Source of the DNA: Gongronella butleri
Lineage: Eukaryota; Mucoromycota; Mucoromycetes; Mucorales; Cunninghamellaceae
Assembly: GCA_025201375.1 (NCBI GenBank)
Contig: JAIWZP010000004.1
Location: 1 to 64,000 of the forward strand
Direction of reading: 5' to 3'
Length of the DNA: 64,000 nucleotides
Shown: one piece after another, positions 43,956-56,635 of the stretch
How positions within the stretch are numbered: position 1 is the first letter of the stretch
How the letters are laid out: the number at the start of each line of letters is the position of its first letter
The notes under the pieces: generated by a model
What the model was told of the DNA's origin: nothing
The model's database searches: none
What the model saw: only the letters and a program-made list of their open reading frames with translations
Made by a program: the position numbers and the translations under genes

Positions 43956-46900
43956 ATGTCGCAGCCACCATCGACGATGCAAGATCCTTATGAAACCACT
44001 AAACGTCTAAGAATGACTCTTGCTTGTGAACGTTGCCGGTAAGCGCCTCCCCCCTTGATAGCAGAAGCAAGGGCCTCATCCCCTCTCCTCAATGACACCA
44101 CTTTCCTAGGACCAAGAAAGGTACAAAAAAAAAAAAAAACGAAAAAAAAGAGCAGAAAATGCCATTTTCGTTTGCGCGCTCATCAATTTTGTAAAAAAAG
44201 TAAAGTGTGATTTTGCTCATCCTCGATGTGGTCGATGCGAGACCTTGAATGGTAAAGGAAAGAAAAAGCTGTAAACAAAAAAGAGATCGTGTCATTATGC
44301 AGAATTTCGCTCATGCAAAGCTCGTGTTTGCCTTTTTTGGCCAATTGTCGTCCCTCTCAAACAGCACCATGTTCGTACACTGGCTCGTCGACGCAAATCG
44401 ATATCTTTAAGCTTCAACAGCTGTCGGACAGCATTGACGCGCTTCGCGAAAAGGTGAATGTGACGGATCAGCGTGTGTGCGCGCTTCAATCGTCACTGCA
44501 ACCGGTGCTGGAGCAATTTGGCGCGTCCACGACGCCCCACGTACAGCACCACGCGGCAGACCGCCTGATGGTGTCCAAATCTGGCGCGCCAGCCGCATCG
44601 ACCAAGCCCAATTGGGCGCTCTCGCTCACTGGCCAAGGCATGACCATCAACACAACCATTAGCTCCATGCAGGACCTGTACGACCTCGTTGCGGGCGCGA
44701 TGCAAACGCCGCCAGATGCAGTTCATGTTGCCTCATCCTCGACGCCCTCCGGTACCGCCCAGCAGAATGCCAATGACGCTGCTGTCACCACCAATGGCAC
44801 GAATTCGAGCGACACAAGCGATCCGACAGGTGGAGACCAAAGTAGCGACGTCAAAGAAGAGTCCGCGTGGGCTGAGCAAGTGGTGATCACCAAGGCCCAC
44901 CCATTGTACGAGGCAAAAGGCGCCTTTTTCCCCTTGTACAGCTCATGGGAGCCAACAAGCACGCAATCGCCTCATTCGAGGCCATTGACAAGCAACAAAC
45001 GACCGCACGACATGGCCATTGACTTTCCGCAAAACAAGAAAAAGAAGAAAAACACATCGCCACCGCCTTTTTCCCTGTCGCCGGCGTTGCCGCTGCCTCT
45101 CATTGACCAACTTTTGCACCATTATGCCGAATGTTGCTTGTGTTTCCCCATCCCCGACATGGACGCGTTTCTACGCGACTGTCGTGACGCGTGGCAGCAC
45201 CCAAAAGACGCGTCATTGCCCCGAATCATGCTGACAGACGCGCTTCTCGCGTGGTCCGCGCGTCATGCCGCCATTTATCACGATTTATTCCAGGGCCAAG
45301 ATCCCAATCGCGTGGGCGAGCCGTTTTTCGTTGCCGCACGCCAGCGATTGACGCAATGCTACTTGCACCCGACGCTCGATACGGTGCACGCGCTCTTGCT
45401 CATGTATATCTACAGCATTGGAAAAACAGGCGCCGAGCGCACGCAGGCGAGTCGTGAGGCATATGTTTATCTCGGTTTAGCCATTCGCATGGCCATGGAG
45501 CTTGGATTGCATCTGCAGCCGCCACAACCACCGGTCTCGGCAGCAGCTGCGATGATCCACGAGAAACATTGTCGCTTGTATTCAGCCATTGAATTCATGG
45601 AGACGCTTTGCGGCACGCACTCTGAAAAGCCCATGATGTTGCCGGCCATGGACATTGTCACTGCGCGGTCGCTGGGCCCCATGGACCATGAACAAGGCGA
45701 ACGCAGGTATCGCGTCGAATTCACCCTGTATCGCCACCAAATCAGCCAAATCGAGCGCACCATCCGCGCCACGCTCTTGCCACCCAACAATGCGCAATCA
45801 GGCACGCGTCGCATTCGCCTGGCCGTCATCACCGCGTTTGAAAAAGAGATTAAAAATTGGTATCAATCGCTGCCGCCTTATTTTCAGTACGATCGCGACG
45901 ACACGACGCGGCATTGGCAATCGGCGTCCTTTCGCGAACAGGCATGCCTCAAACTTACCTTTGAATACCATTCGCTGCTCTGCCAGCTCTATTCCCTTTT
46001 TTTGCCGCGCGCTGACCACCAAGCACCCCATGCCCCCGATGGCAACGACGACGAGCAACCATCATCATCTCAACAACCTTCACAGCAACCATCGTCGTTT
46101 ATTACCCTTCTTTCGCTGCGTGTTTGTGTCGATGCAGCCGATGCCATCACCGAATTACTCGTTTGTTGGGCACAATTGCAACAGACGTGGTGCCATTTCA
46201 CTCTTGGCACGCTTGTGCTTGCGTGTGCGGTGTATAGTACATACCAATTGCATCATTCGTCGCCAAAAGTCGTCGCTGCAACGAAAAAAAAGATGATGAC
46301 GATCCACGGGATCCTCAAAATGTCGCCCATCCAGCATCACAAGCACGTGCGGGCACTCATGGATCGAATTGAGCAAGATATCCGTTCGTGCGGCCCAATT
46401 CCCTCTTGTTCGCCGCCAATGTCATCTACAGCCATGTTGCCTCCATTACCATTGGCCCCCGCCACTACTAGTCATGCGCCCATGCCCCTGACTGGGGTCC
46501 CCAGCCAGGGACAAGGCCTGATGCACACGCCAGCGACACCCCTCGTTGACCATGCATCCTCCTCGGGGTTGTGGCCCGCACCACCACTCCCTAGTGGCTA
46601 TGCACAAGGCCCAGGCGATACCTCCGGTCGTCCTTGGGTGAATGTCATTAATACGACGCAGTCAATGGCGTCCATGCCGCCCGGGGCCACACCCACCACG
46701 TCGCCAACGACCCCGCTGATCCCGGCATCACCCAATGACCTCATTGCCATGAACCTGCCGCCAGCCATGGAGTCCAATTTCCCACTTTGGACCTGGTTTA
46801 TGCCCACAACAACCGACACGCCCACGCATCCAGTCGATGGTGCCGCCCAGCACCAACAACAAGTCATCCTCACATCATCACCCATTGGCCTGCCAATGGA

Positions 46901-47066
46901 CATCTCAGAACAACCTCACGCATCATCCTTGATGCCACCACCACCACCTTTTACTCACTCTCAAGACGACTTGTTTCGCTTCGCCGACTTTGTTTACACG
47001 CCAAATATGGACGCGTCCATGCTGACCGTGCACCCTGATCACCAGCCACCTTGCTCTAATTTGTGA
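43956..47066 (+). CDS. Zn2Cys6 fungal-specific transcription factor
   Basis: Nuclear binuclear-zinc-cluster regulator of 948 aa. Exons 43956..44038, 44110..44120, 44201..44251 and 44365..47066. The zinc cluster is complete only after splicing and spans all four exons, with spacing C-x2-C-x6-C-x6-C-x2-C-x6-C (Cys 24, 27, 34, 41, 44, 51). Exon 2 is an 11-nt microexon encoding part of RTKK. A short coiled coil follows (LQQLSDSIDALREKVNV). The fungal-specific middle homology domain runs from about residue 285 to 520 (LIDQLLHHYAECCLCFPIPD, then YVYLGLAIRMAMELGLHLQ). The C-terminus is long, Pro/Ser/Thr-rich and disordered. The regulated pathway cannot be told. Confidence 0.9.
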
Positions 47067-48409
47067 ATTGGATTGTTTACGCACTCGTCCATCTAGAATG
47101 AATACCATTTTCTCTTTTTTCCACGATTTTTTTTCTTTTTTTTTTTTTTTGCATGTGCGCCCACATGATGCATTCTTTCCGAAGGGTCCAGGACGGCACA
47201 AAGGCCAATGGGACTAGAGTTCGGTGTCACCATGATGCCATTGTTCGTCGGAATGGTCGAAAATGTCGTAAAAAAAAAAAGGGAAAAAGCGACAAGATAG
47301 ACGCGAGTGCAAAGCGGACGCGAGTTTTTTTTTTGGGGGGGAGAGCCGCACGTCGCTCTAAATGTTGGCCACTGTGTCTCATTTCTCGTTAAAAACAGAA
47401 AAAAAGAAGAAAAAGACAGCGCCACTGATTTTTACGCGCTTTTGCCAAGAAAAAAAAAGGCAGCCATTGGCTTGTTTGGCGCAAACAAAAACAAATCCGT
47501 GCGAGGGTGCGATGGGAATTGGGCTGCCTCTTTCCCCTAACCCTTTTTTGGGATTTCAACACTCACGCTGGTCAAACACGCGTGCATCTTGTAGGGTTGT
47601 GTATTGTGTTTTTTTTTTGTTGTTGCAAAAAGCCCCGTCGGAAGGGCTCTCAGTCCCGTGCGTCACGCAAAAGCAATAAAAAGTGACAGGAACAATTCAC
47701 TACTTTGCCAACCCAATCATGGGATTGGGGAGGGCTCGTCTCGTCCCAATCCTAAATTTTGTCAAGGAACACGACTCCCGAGGGCCCCCATACAAACAGT
47801 TTCAGATGCTTTGCCAGTAGCACCCGGAGAGGAGATCGCCCTTGGCACTTTTGCCAAAAATTGGCCAATAGCCAAGCACAATTAGCTCGTCAGGTTCCAT
47901 TGCCACCGTGTATATGGTACAACTCAACATTTTCCATTTTGGTCATGGTCAAAAATTTCCATCGGCTACGCTGTCTTTTTGTTTTTTTTTGTTTTTCTCA
48001 CTCTACCCAATGGAAAATTTTAACAAAAAGAAAAATTTCGTTGGTGATCTTTTTTAAAAATCAAAAACCGCAAGAACTCCTCAAAAAGCGCGTTTATTGC
48101 AAGGCAAAAGGTTGTGAAAAAGAAGAATGAGAACAATTCCAGGAGCAAATGACGCCATTGGAAAGGGATGCTGCGCGCCCGACGCATAGAGAAGGTGGGG
48201 GGGGGGCAAAAAAAAAGTGGGACAACATGATGTGCAGATCGAGAGAAAAAAAAAGAAAACAAGGGGGGGAGGCGGTGAGGGGCCGCAAAGGGGGGATATA
48301 ACGATTGTGTTTATGTACAGACAGGTCCAGACCAGGGGAAGACGGGGAAAAAAAAAAGGATATATGCAAAAGCGAACAAAAAGGCCAAAAAGAACAAAAA
48401 AAACCCTCT
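47067..48409. other. Convergent gap between the Zn2Cys6 and GATA genes
   Basis: 1.3 kb holding both 3' ends. It has T-runs (47126-47150), an A-run (47271-47280) and a G-run (48199-48206). Short frames are not conserved-looking, and no gene is supported. Confidence 0.45.
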
Positions 48410-49525
48410 TCATTTCTTGGCCTTTTTGTTGCGAGACGGGCGCTTTCGCTTGGCGACGTTGGAAGAGGAGGGTCCACGGTTCCTTTTTTTGATCACGTCG
48501 GTCTTTAGGCTAAGCGGGCGCACCGTGCCATGCAGCTTGTAAAAGAGGCCACATGCATTGCAAAGGGGGGCGCCATTGGCATCGCGTCGCCAGAGAGGCG
48601 TGTTGGACGTGTCACAGTTGGTGCAGCGTGTCAAGGAATCGGTGGTGTTTTCATGGCTCGATCGACGCTTCTTGTTGGTCGTTTTGCGCGTGGAAGAGGG
48701 CGCCTTGCGATGGGTGGACGCAAGGGGGTATGGCGACCGCACGTGTTGCTGCGTCATGGACCAATCTGGATCCAGATCCTCATCATCCGTCTCTTCCTCG
48801 CTGCTCAACACGTCGTCGGAGTTGCTGCTCGTCTTTTTTTGCGTTGCCTTGTATAGATCCGATGAAATGGGCATGTCATGCTCATCCATCATCATCTTGA
48901 TTCCTCGGCCGGTGCCATGGTTGCTGCCGGGTGGTGGTGGCACCGTCGAAAACACCATGTCGTCGTCTTCATCGTCATCTTCCTCTTCATGCAGCATGAA
49001 GCGCGCGTTTTCGGGGCTGTTCTCGTCGTCGTCCTCCTCCTCGACGCCAAACAGCGTGTACGGCGCCTGTTCGAGCATGATTGGTTGCATGGGCTGCTGT
49101 TGGTGTTGATGTTGATGCTGTTGCTGGAGGTTATGTTGGTGCTGATGCGGCGACTGGGCCGATGGCACCTCTGGGTAATCAAAAAGCACGGGCATTGACG
49201 GCTCGCTCTTCCAAAGACTGGTGCTGTAATCCATGGGCGTCAGCATGTCCTCAAGATCTTCGTAAATAGATTGCACCGGTGCCGCAAACGATGCTTGATG
49301 CTGCTGCTGGTATTGGTCCAATTCATCCGACATGGTCGGTGTTAAAAGCACCGTGTCCGTGTCGCCCATCACGCTGTTGTTCGTGCTCGTCGTGAACCCA
49401 GAGCCCGGTGGCGACGGCTCATTGTACCCGGCCACAAATGGCGTGTCGAAACCCAGGGTCTCCCAGTCAAAATAGGCATCACCGCCATGTGGAATTGTCG
49501 ACGATGAATAATACGTGAGAGACAT
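48410..49525 (-). CDS. GATA-type zinc-finger transcription factor
   Basis: Single-exon 371-aa nuclear factor. The finger at residues 301-325 has C-x2-C-x17-C-x2-C spacing ([18 protein letters not shown], then [12 protein letters not shown]). [16 protein letters not shown] and a Lys/Arg-rich tail follow, the classic fungal AreA/Nit2/Gat type. N-terminal to it are acidic blocks ([22 protein letters not shown]), a Gln/His-rich tract and [13 protein letters not shown] short motifs, a layout expected of an activation region. The start at MSLTYYSS is used because the upstream in-frame stretch is Phe/Leu-rich leader translation. Target pathway (nitrogen, iron or light) is not decidable; a single finger argues against the two-finger iron-repressor type. 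Confidence 0.93.
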   Translation of the reverse strand: MSLTYYSSSTIPHGGDAYFDWETLGFDTPFVAGYNEPSPPGSGFTTSTNNSVMGDTDTVLLTPTMSDELDQYQQQHQASFAAPVQSIYEDLEDMLTPMDYSTSLWKSEPSMPVLFDYPEVPSAQSPHQHQHNLQQQHQHQHQQQPMQPIMLEQAPYTLFGVEEEDDDENSPENARFMLHEEEDDDEDDDMVFSTVPPPPGSNHGTGRGIKMMMDEHDMPISSDLYKATQKKTSSNSDDVLSSEEETDDEDLDPDWSMTQQHVRSPYPLASTHRKAPSSTRKTTNKKRRSSHENTTDSLTRCTNCDTSNTPLWRRDANGAPLCNACGLFYKLHGTVRPLSLKTDVIKKRNRGPSSSNVAKRKRPSRNKKAKK

Positions 49526-51301
49526 TAGCAAAAAAAAATATAAAAGTGTGAAAGAGAGAAAAAGTGCTCGCTTGTAAAAAGAAAGAAAAAGTAGAGGAAT
49601 GGGAAGAAAACGTAAAAAAAAAAAAAAAAGACGCATTCGTCTTTTTTTTAGCGCCCTCCCCCCCCCCTTTTTTTTTTATATGCGTGGATGCCACCATATT
49701 CAATTCATGGGCGCAATCGCATGTGCCACTTTTGGGTTCCGTCATCTGCCTAAAGACTTCAGCTTATCAGAGGCAAGAGCGCCATCCGCATCCGGGGGGC
49801 TCCTTTTCGCTTGGCTTTCATTTCCCTCGTTGGTTTCACCTTTTTTATCTCGCAAACTTTTTTGACAGTGCCCTTTTGTGTCACCCTTTTGTTTTGGGCG
49901 TGGCCACCCAATTGGGTCCGCCAACCAATAGAGGGGAAAACGTGCTTTTTAGAGCAGATGAGCCGCATTCGTTGATTTTCGTCGTCATCCTTTTAGTGCA
50001 AGTCCTTTTTTATATGACCAAAAATCGGGAAAGAATGCAGGGAGGGGAGAAGAGGGACGACATGACCATCAGCCGAGCGGCGTGATGCCCAATTGGCTTG
50101 AAAATGCCGGGGAGGGCGGGCCAAAGATAGGCAATCGGGTCTTACTTTTGTGCTTTTGCGCTTTTGCGCTGATGACCTCGCCGCTTACCATTTGCACAAA
50201 TGATGCGTTCTTGTCTGCGATAATTTTTTTTTGTTATCGGCTCAGGCATCACAGGGTCTCAATTTTGGCTGGATGAGGGTGGCACAAACAAAAAAAAAAA
50301 GGGCCATGCAGACATATCGCGTGCACCACGGGCGTTTCTGATACGTGTAGAGATAAGCTTTTTGTGCCACAGATCCGTGGGCATAAATTTCCTCGAAAAA
50401 TTTCGCGCATGGGCAACGGCCCAGTGAGCGATTTGCCCTGTTGCATGGGACAAACGCCTCTTTGTGGCCATGGTGAATCAACATCATCTCACCATTCTCC
50501 ATTGTCTTGTTGGGCGTGTGCGCTGCACGCGTGACACAAACGACTGAGCCTTGCCCGCGGCAATCCAATCTTTGATGGGACGTGTTTTGGTGCATTGTTC
50601 AACACACATGGAGCTTTTGACGCTCTCGTCACCCAATTGGCCCCTCCTCTTGCTTTATTTATGTGGGCAATTCACGGCTGCCAATGATGTAAATCAGGCG
50701 CATCGGTTGCGACGACGTGTAACCGATTTCATGCAGATTTTTCAGGAACCAGGGCTTTGTTTGCACATGATCACAGCTTTTTGCACGATTGCTGATCTCG
50801 TCCCCATGGCCACTTTGCACTTTTTCTATCACTTGAAAGTTGAAACCTTAAAAATGCAAGCAAGGATTGCAACCCCACGGCACAAATTATGGTAATAAAA
50901 GCCAAGAGCAGCCAAAGGAGTCACAAAGCGCGTGTCACGCAGCAATAAAACAAAGAATTGACCGCGAGATCGTCCTCGGCCGACCTTTTACGACCTTTTA
51001 TTGGCTCGCTTTCCTATCGCCATGCGTACAATGGCGCTCGATGTTGTGGTTTCATTTTTTTTATCCAAATGGAGCCATTTTATTCTTTTGACATGAAAAA
51101 GTGAACCTCGTAAAAAAATGACCCGTTGGTCAATGCAAGCACTGCTGGCGGGCCAACGGTCAATTGCCTTTTTGGGTACCCGTCGCCCAAAAAGCCACCT
51201 GGAAACGAAAAAAAAAAAAAAAAAAAAAAAAAAGTGCACGCAGCTGCTCCTCCCTGCCTTTTTTTTTTTTCTTGTCTTTTTTTTCAACTCTTTCATTCAT
51301 C
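49526..51301. promoter_or_regulatory. Divergent intergenic region GATA factor / PDCD2
   Basis: 1.8 kb, long for this genome and consistent with an extended regulatory region for the GATA gene. It contains several homopolymers (49615-49629, 51211-51233) and a pyrimidine block just before the PDCD2 ATG. A 114-aa frame at 50551-50895 has no recognisable family and is not called. Confidence 0.45.
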
Positions 51302-52777
51302 ATGAGCCACGACGAACAACTCGCGCAGCAAGCTGCGGCTGATCTGACCATTGACCAAGAAGAAAAGTGGGCGCCTCAGCTTGGCTATGCCGAGGACCCC
51401 GAGGAGCCTTTGACGGCAGACCCGTTCCCCAGCAAGTCGGGTGGCCGACCTGTAAGTGTGCCACACACACACGCGTACGCGCGCGCCACGGCCTTTCTTT
51501 TGCTTTCTCTTGTTACAATGCTCACCATTGGATTTGATGCATTGATTTCTAGGCTTGGTTGAATCCCGAACACGTGCTGCCTGTCGACAAGGTGATGTGC
51601 ACCATCTGTGATCAACCCATGGTGCTTCTTACCCAGGTAAGAGCCACAATTCATGCTTCTTTTTTTGACAAAATGACCTCATCTGTTTCTTTTCTTTTTT
51701 TTTTTTTTTGTTTCTCCTAGCTATACACACCTGAAGATCATCCGCCCCAAGCATTCCACCGCACCGTGTACGTGTTTTGCTGCAAGAATGGCGCATGTGT
51801 CAAACAAGATTGGAAGAAATGGTAAGGAAGAAACGAATTGCACGCGATGGGGCTCGTCCGTCTGACATGTTTTTTTTATCAGTTTCAAGGTGTTCCGCAG
51901 CCAAATGGGGCGCGACAACCCGTACTACCCGCCACCTCCTCCCGAGGACGAGGATGACGAGGATGAGACCATGGCCGAGAACGACGATTTCCAACCAAAG
52001 GCCTTTGACGCGCCCAAGCTGTGCGTGATTTGCGGCGTGGCCGGCCCCAAGGCATGTGGCCAATGCCAAGCCGTCAACTATTGCTCGCGCCAGCACCAAT
52101 TGGTCGATTGGAACATGTGCAAACACAAGCAATTCTGCAAGGTGGCGCACCCCAGTGCCGAGCAGCTGGCGACGATCCAGCAATTGCGCGACGCGCGCGT
52201 GTTTGACGAAAAAGAGATTGTCAGCGAGCCCGAGGGTCGCGGGATCGATGGCATGGAAGAGGACGCGCAGGCTCAATTCGCCGACGAGAACGACAAGGAC
52301 GAGCATTACAAAAAGGACGCGTCGACTTTGACGTCGGCCTCGGGCGCGCTGGTGCCGGCCGGCGAAGAGACCGCCGAGGACTCCAAGGTCGACGTGGACG
52401 ACGCCTTCTTGCGCTACCAGCTCAAGATCCAGCTGTACCCGGACCAGGTGCTCCGCTACGACCGCGTCGAGTACGACATGCCCGACCGTGAACCATTGTG
52501 GGTCCACGACACCGACAAGCCCGCGTCCATCCCCGCCTGCACGCACTGCGCCGGCCCGCGTACATTCGAATTCCAAATCCTGTCGACGCTCCTCAACTTT
52601 TTGGGCGTGTCCCACGTCGCCGCAGACTCGCTCGATTGGGGAAGCCTCTACATTTATACATGCAAGCAAAATTGCGACCTCAACGACAATGTCTTTATGG
52701 AGGAGTACATCTGGAAGCAAGACTTCTCGGCTCATGGCGTCAACCTCGGGCCCGGCGCACCCCCCGCGCGCTCGTAA
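51302..52777 (+). CDS. PDCD2/Tsr4-like protein with MYND zinc finger
   Basis: Four exons, 51302..51451, 51553..51636, 51721..51821 and 51883..52777, give 409 aa. The order is that of PDCD2: an N-terminal strand region (APQLGYAEDPEEP, KVMCTICDQPMVLLTQ, RTVYVFCCKNGAC), then KVFRSQMGRDNPYY. A MYND finger follows at about 159-197 (CVICGVAGPKACGQCQ, YCSRQHQLVDW), with an acidic linker and the C-terminal PDCD2 domain (IPACTHCAGPRTFEFQILST, DWGSLYIYTCKQNC). Members of this family (yeast Tsr4, animal PDCD2) are dedicated chaperones of ribosomal protein uS5/Rps2, so a role in 40S assembly is likely. Poly(A)-like AAATAAAAATAAAG lies at 52819-52832. Confidence 0.95.
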
Positions 52778-55246
52778 AAAGAGAAAAAGTCATCTTGTAC
52801 ACTATACCCTCCATAGACAAAATAAAAATAAAGCCGTATTTTTCATCATCCAACCATCGATTTGATCATACATCTCTACGCGCCATCCTCTTTGACAAGC
52901 ATATCATAGCGGCGGTGCTGCCTTGTTTCAACATACAAGAAAACGTTGGAAACCAGAGGTCAACTGGATCGTTGTGAAGCTGACATCGAAATAATCTCAA
53001 CATTTTTATGATACCGTATCATACAGAATTGGACACCACCACCACACACACACCAGCCATACAACATACGTAGGTATGATACGTACAGTAGTACAGTATC
53101 ATACAGTATCATACCTACTGTAAATCATCTTCTTCTTTGGATTCTCAGCGCACAAAAATTGCGAAATAAAAAAAATTAAAAAATAAAAATTCCATGCAAT
53201 CCACCACCTTAATTTGGAAGTGTCAAATCTTAAATTTTTGCAAAAAATCTTGCCTAAAGTAGACAATTTTCTCAGTCGATCGCCGTTCATGCGTCACTCT
53301 TTGGGCATTTTTCTCAAGCTCAAGCGATCTGCCATTTTGTCTGCCAATAGAAAATTGTCGGAATTACCTGTTTGGGATGCATTGATCACTCGGAGTTCGA
53401 ATTTTCCAAATTTGTCATTTTCTGAGATTGAAATGTGTGACCCCTGAATGACCCCTGAATTTTTCAAAAGTGGTCGTAGCGCTTTGGAGGTTTAAGCTTT
53501 TTTGTTGCAAATTTTGCGCTGAACACGATGCAGCTATTTTTGAGCGGGGTCGACCATGCAGATGGTGAAATGAATGCAAAATACTGTAAAGCAAATTTGA
53601 GGAATTTGGAATTTGCAGGGTGCAGGCTCAAAAAAAATCGGGCGCATCCACCCTGCTGCGCACAGGCCGTACCTTTGTACAGTAGATCATGCCGGGAGCC
53701 CGGGACGCAGTTTTACGGTATCGGCGGGCAAGAAGACTGTAAAAAAAATTCTGGAGGCACAGCGAGGAGCGAGCCGGGCAGCCGGCAAAGTCGCTCGACA
53801 ACTTGTACCGGTAGGTATTGCTGATGAGGCATTGTCGTTTTTCAAAGGCAAATAAATGTTGTGCACTTTTCAGTTTTAGTGCAGCTGCAGTACTACTGTA
53901 TTACTGCCTGGCATTGTTCGCCAAATATCCGCAGCACTTGCTGCGGCAAAATGTCAAAATCCAATCTAAAAATATCCATCGCGCTTAGAAGCGCGTCCCA
54001 AATCAAATGCATCCGATCTGCAAGAACGGATGTTCACCACCAATTCGTCAAGAGTCCTCAATCTTCCGCACCACCTCTTCTCATGAAGCAATCGCAAGCT
54101 TTCTCTCTTTTACATCTCATGTCTATGATAGCCAACGATCTTGTTTTCTCTCTCTATGGACACTCCTCGTTGCAAGCTCCTCGTGCCCCTCGTCAATGTC
54201 CAATGCTCAGTCAGCTACTGTACTTTTATGATACTACAGTCATACAGTAATGCAATCCTCCTCGATTAGTGAGCATCATTGAAAAAAGGAGGTCAAGCGT
54301 CAAGGTCCGATGGGCCTGGCCTCGACCTCAAGCCCCTTTTTGGTTTTCCAGGGCAGATGTCTTTCAAATATAAATAGTCTCATAATTCACATACTGTAAG
54401 AAAAAAAGGCACATCATCTGCCTCAAAAAACAATTTTATCCCAGTTCTACGTGAGATCCCTTTCCTAGAGCCATTTGGGTGTTTTAACGTACGTAGAGTG
54501 TGATTATGCGCTGGGACCTAACAATCATACTGTAGGATACTGTATTGAAACACGCTGTTGCAGACATTATTGATGATACTGTGCTATCATATACAGCAGT
54601 ACCAAGGTTGACAATACTCTGCATTGTGTAAAACCATTCATGCAGCAGTACTGTACCTACTGTACAGTACAGTACTGTAAATCGGATGAAAATCATACTT
54701 TTGCCATGCAAGATGCAACTCTGATTGTTTTATGTATCAGATATTCACACACAACTGAATTTAATTGAAGAACACACAGAAAAAATCTTAAAAACATCAA
54801 GCTGACCACGCAAATTGTCAGAAAATGGCCATTTGGCGCACAAGTGCTTATTTATCGGCATTGCTCTTGTCAGGCCACTGAAGACAGAAAAACGCTTGAT
54901 TCAACGATACAGTAGCTTCATTTGCATAGAAGAAGATGGTCTGATACTACTGTATGATAGCAAAAGCGGCACGCAAAATGCAAAAACTGAAAACTTGAAT
55001 GTTTTTCGTCTAATTTTTCTTTCAATGTACTGTTCAAGTTCGACGCAAGCGACAAACTTGGAGCTGCCAAAGCGCGCTTCATGCGCTCCAGAGCGCGGTC
55101 AATGCAACTGCCAAGCGGGAAAAATGATGGTACTCTAGAAACCCGTCGTCCAAAAGAAATGAAGCCCTGCCTTTTTTTCTCCCTCAAGATTATTGTGACC
55201 AGTGTTCCGTGGATTTCGTCTCCAGAGCTTTCAAAAAATGAATGGT
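52778..55246. repeat. Second repeat-rich gap with TACAGTA palindromes
   Basis: About 2.5 kb without a gene. TACAGTATCATAC/GATACTGTA words cluster at 53005-53120, 54220-54250, 54525-54680 and 54905-54955. It carries copy 2 of the interspersed repeat. Short frames (for example 53861-54250) show no family. Confidence 0.6.
53184..53770 (+). repeat. Interspersed repeat, copy 2
   Basis: Same-orientation, diverged copy of 15841-16485, about 37 kb away. Landmark strings occur in the same order, with small indels and scattered substitutions. It is flanked on the left by a TACAGTA cluster (53085-53120), as copy 1 is. Confidence 0.8.
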
Positions 55247-56563
55247 TTATTGAGTTCTGCAGACACCGGACGTGACTGAGGACCAGGCGTCGCGGATGCT
55301 GTTGGTGATGTAATTGGCCTTTTCCTCCTCGCTGCTGATGGTTCTAATGCGATGCAGCCAACTGCAGGTGAAACGGCGGCCATTGTTGCGACTCTCGCAG
55401 GTGCGCACGGCATTGTAAATGTCACGCACATGGCGCTGCGCGTATTGGCTCATGCGGACGTTTTGCGTGGATGTGAAAATCATGTTGGGCATAAAGGTGC
55501 GGGGTGACAGGCCGTACAGTCGTCGAATCTCGGCAATGAAACCGTCTAAACAGTAAAAAAAAAAAAAAAAAAAATTGAATGGGCACGTCAGATTTTTTTT
55601 TTTTTTTTTGGCTAATTCCTCGTTGAAGCGCGTCAAAATTTTTTTTTTTTTTTTTTTTACCTTGAGGATCATTCAGCTTGTCCATGTGCTCCTCCATGTC
55701 GTCGATAGAATCCTCATCCACATGCGTAAAGACAATGACGACAAAGTTCCAAAAGCTTTTGCCCAACAAGGCTTCAAACAGCTGCAGCATCCCTTGAATA
55801 TAGGCGTCTAGTCTGCAATCATAAAAAAAAAGTTGAGACTCCGAGTGATGAGAAGAATTGGAACGTCGAGCGGACACAAACAATCCATGGACGGAACGTC
55901 AAGGACCCCGTCTAGATCGATCCCACGCGAACAGGGCATCCACCACACGCCGGACTGCCCATCCGAAAGCAAGTTTTTTTTTTTTGTTTTTTTTTTTTTT
56001 TTTTTTACCGAGTGTCATAAGCATTGAACACCAATAAAAAGGCGCTGACGCCATTCTCAAGCTGTCTAAAATATTTGACCATTTCCTGCACAGTCTGTCG
56101 ATCATGTCGCATAGAATCGCTCAATCCAGGTGTGTCGATCAAGTGTGCATATCTCGTCCCCGTCACATAGGCCCATGGCCGAATGGCGCCGTCCACATGA
56201 AGTGTTGTCGCCTACAAGGAATCAAAAACAAAAGTAAGTTTTCCTCGCTCCCCCCTAATTTGTCGCCCAGCAATGGCCATGGAAAACACTGATCCATTTT
56301 CCCTGTCGGGTTGCTAGGACCACAATCGTCAGCACTGGCCTGCTTTTTTTTTTTCCCTCGCCCCTCGCTCTTCCCCCCTTCTTTTAAATGCTTCTTACCA
56401 TGGATGAGCCTGTTTCAAAGATCTTGGAGCCTGCAATTGCATTGAGAAGGCTGGATTTGCCTGTGCCGACGGCTCCGAGAGCTGAAACGACAAGAGTATC
56501 AGGGCTTGTCGCCTGTGCTGCTAGACTGGCTTCGGTAAGATGTGTATTGGAATGCGTAATCAT
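55247..56563 (-). CDS. AIG1/GIMAP-type GTPase
   Basis: Four exons, 56563..56399, 56211..56009, 55812..55661 and 55545..55247, give 272 aa. The P-loop is GAVGTGKSS (about residue 33), followed by LLNAIAGSKIFETGSSM as in AIG1/IAN GTPases. G3 is HLIDTPGLSDS, and the G4 position reads VFTHVDED in place of TKxD, a known style of variation in this family. FLLVFNAYDTRLDAYIQGML and LFEALLGKSFWNFVVIVFTH are also typical. No transmembrane tail is present; the C-terminus is soluble. AIG1-domain proteins are known in plants, vertebrates and early-diverging fungi; their fungal role is unclear. Two introns are dominated by A/T homopolymers (55557-55574, 55591-55609, 55638-55658). Confidence 0.87.
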
Positions 56564-56601
56564 TTTTCCTCAAGCAAGACGGAGGCGAGAAAAAGGGACA
56601 G

Positions 56602-56635
<34 letters not shown>

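Noticed and set aside
50551..50895. 114-aa open frame upstream of PDCD2
   Set aside because: No motif, no splice context and no leader; probably chance in a long intergenic region.
51800..52735. 311-aa open frame on the minus strand
   Set aside because: It lies fully antisense to the PDCD2-like exon 4. Its Val/Leu/Arg-rich composition is the complement of that gene's Asp/Gln/Lys codons; no family motif.
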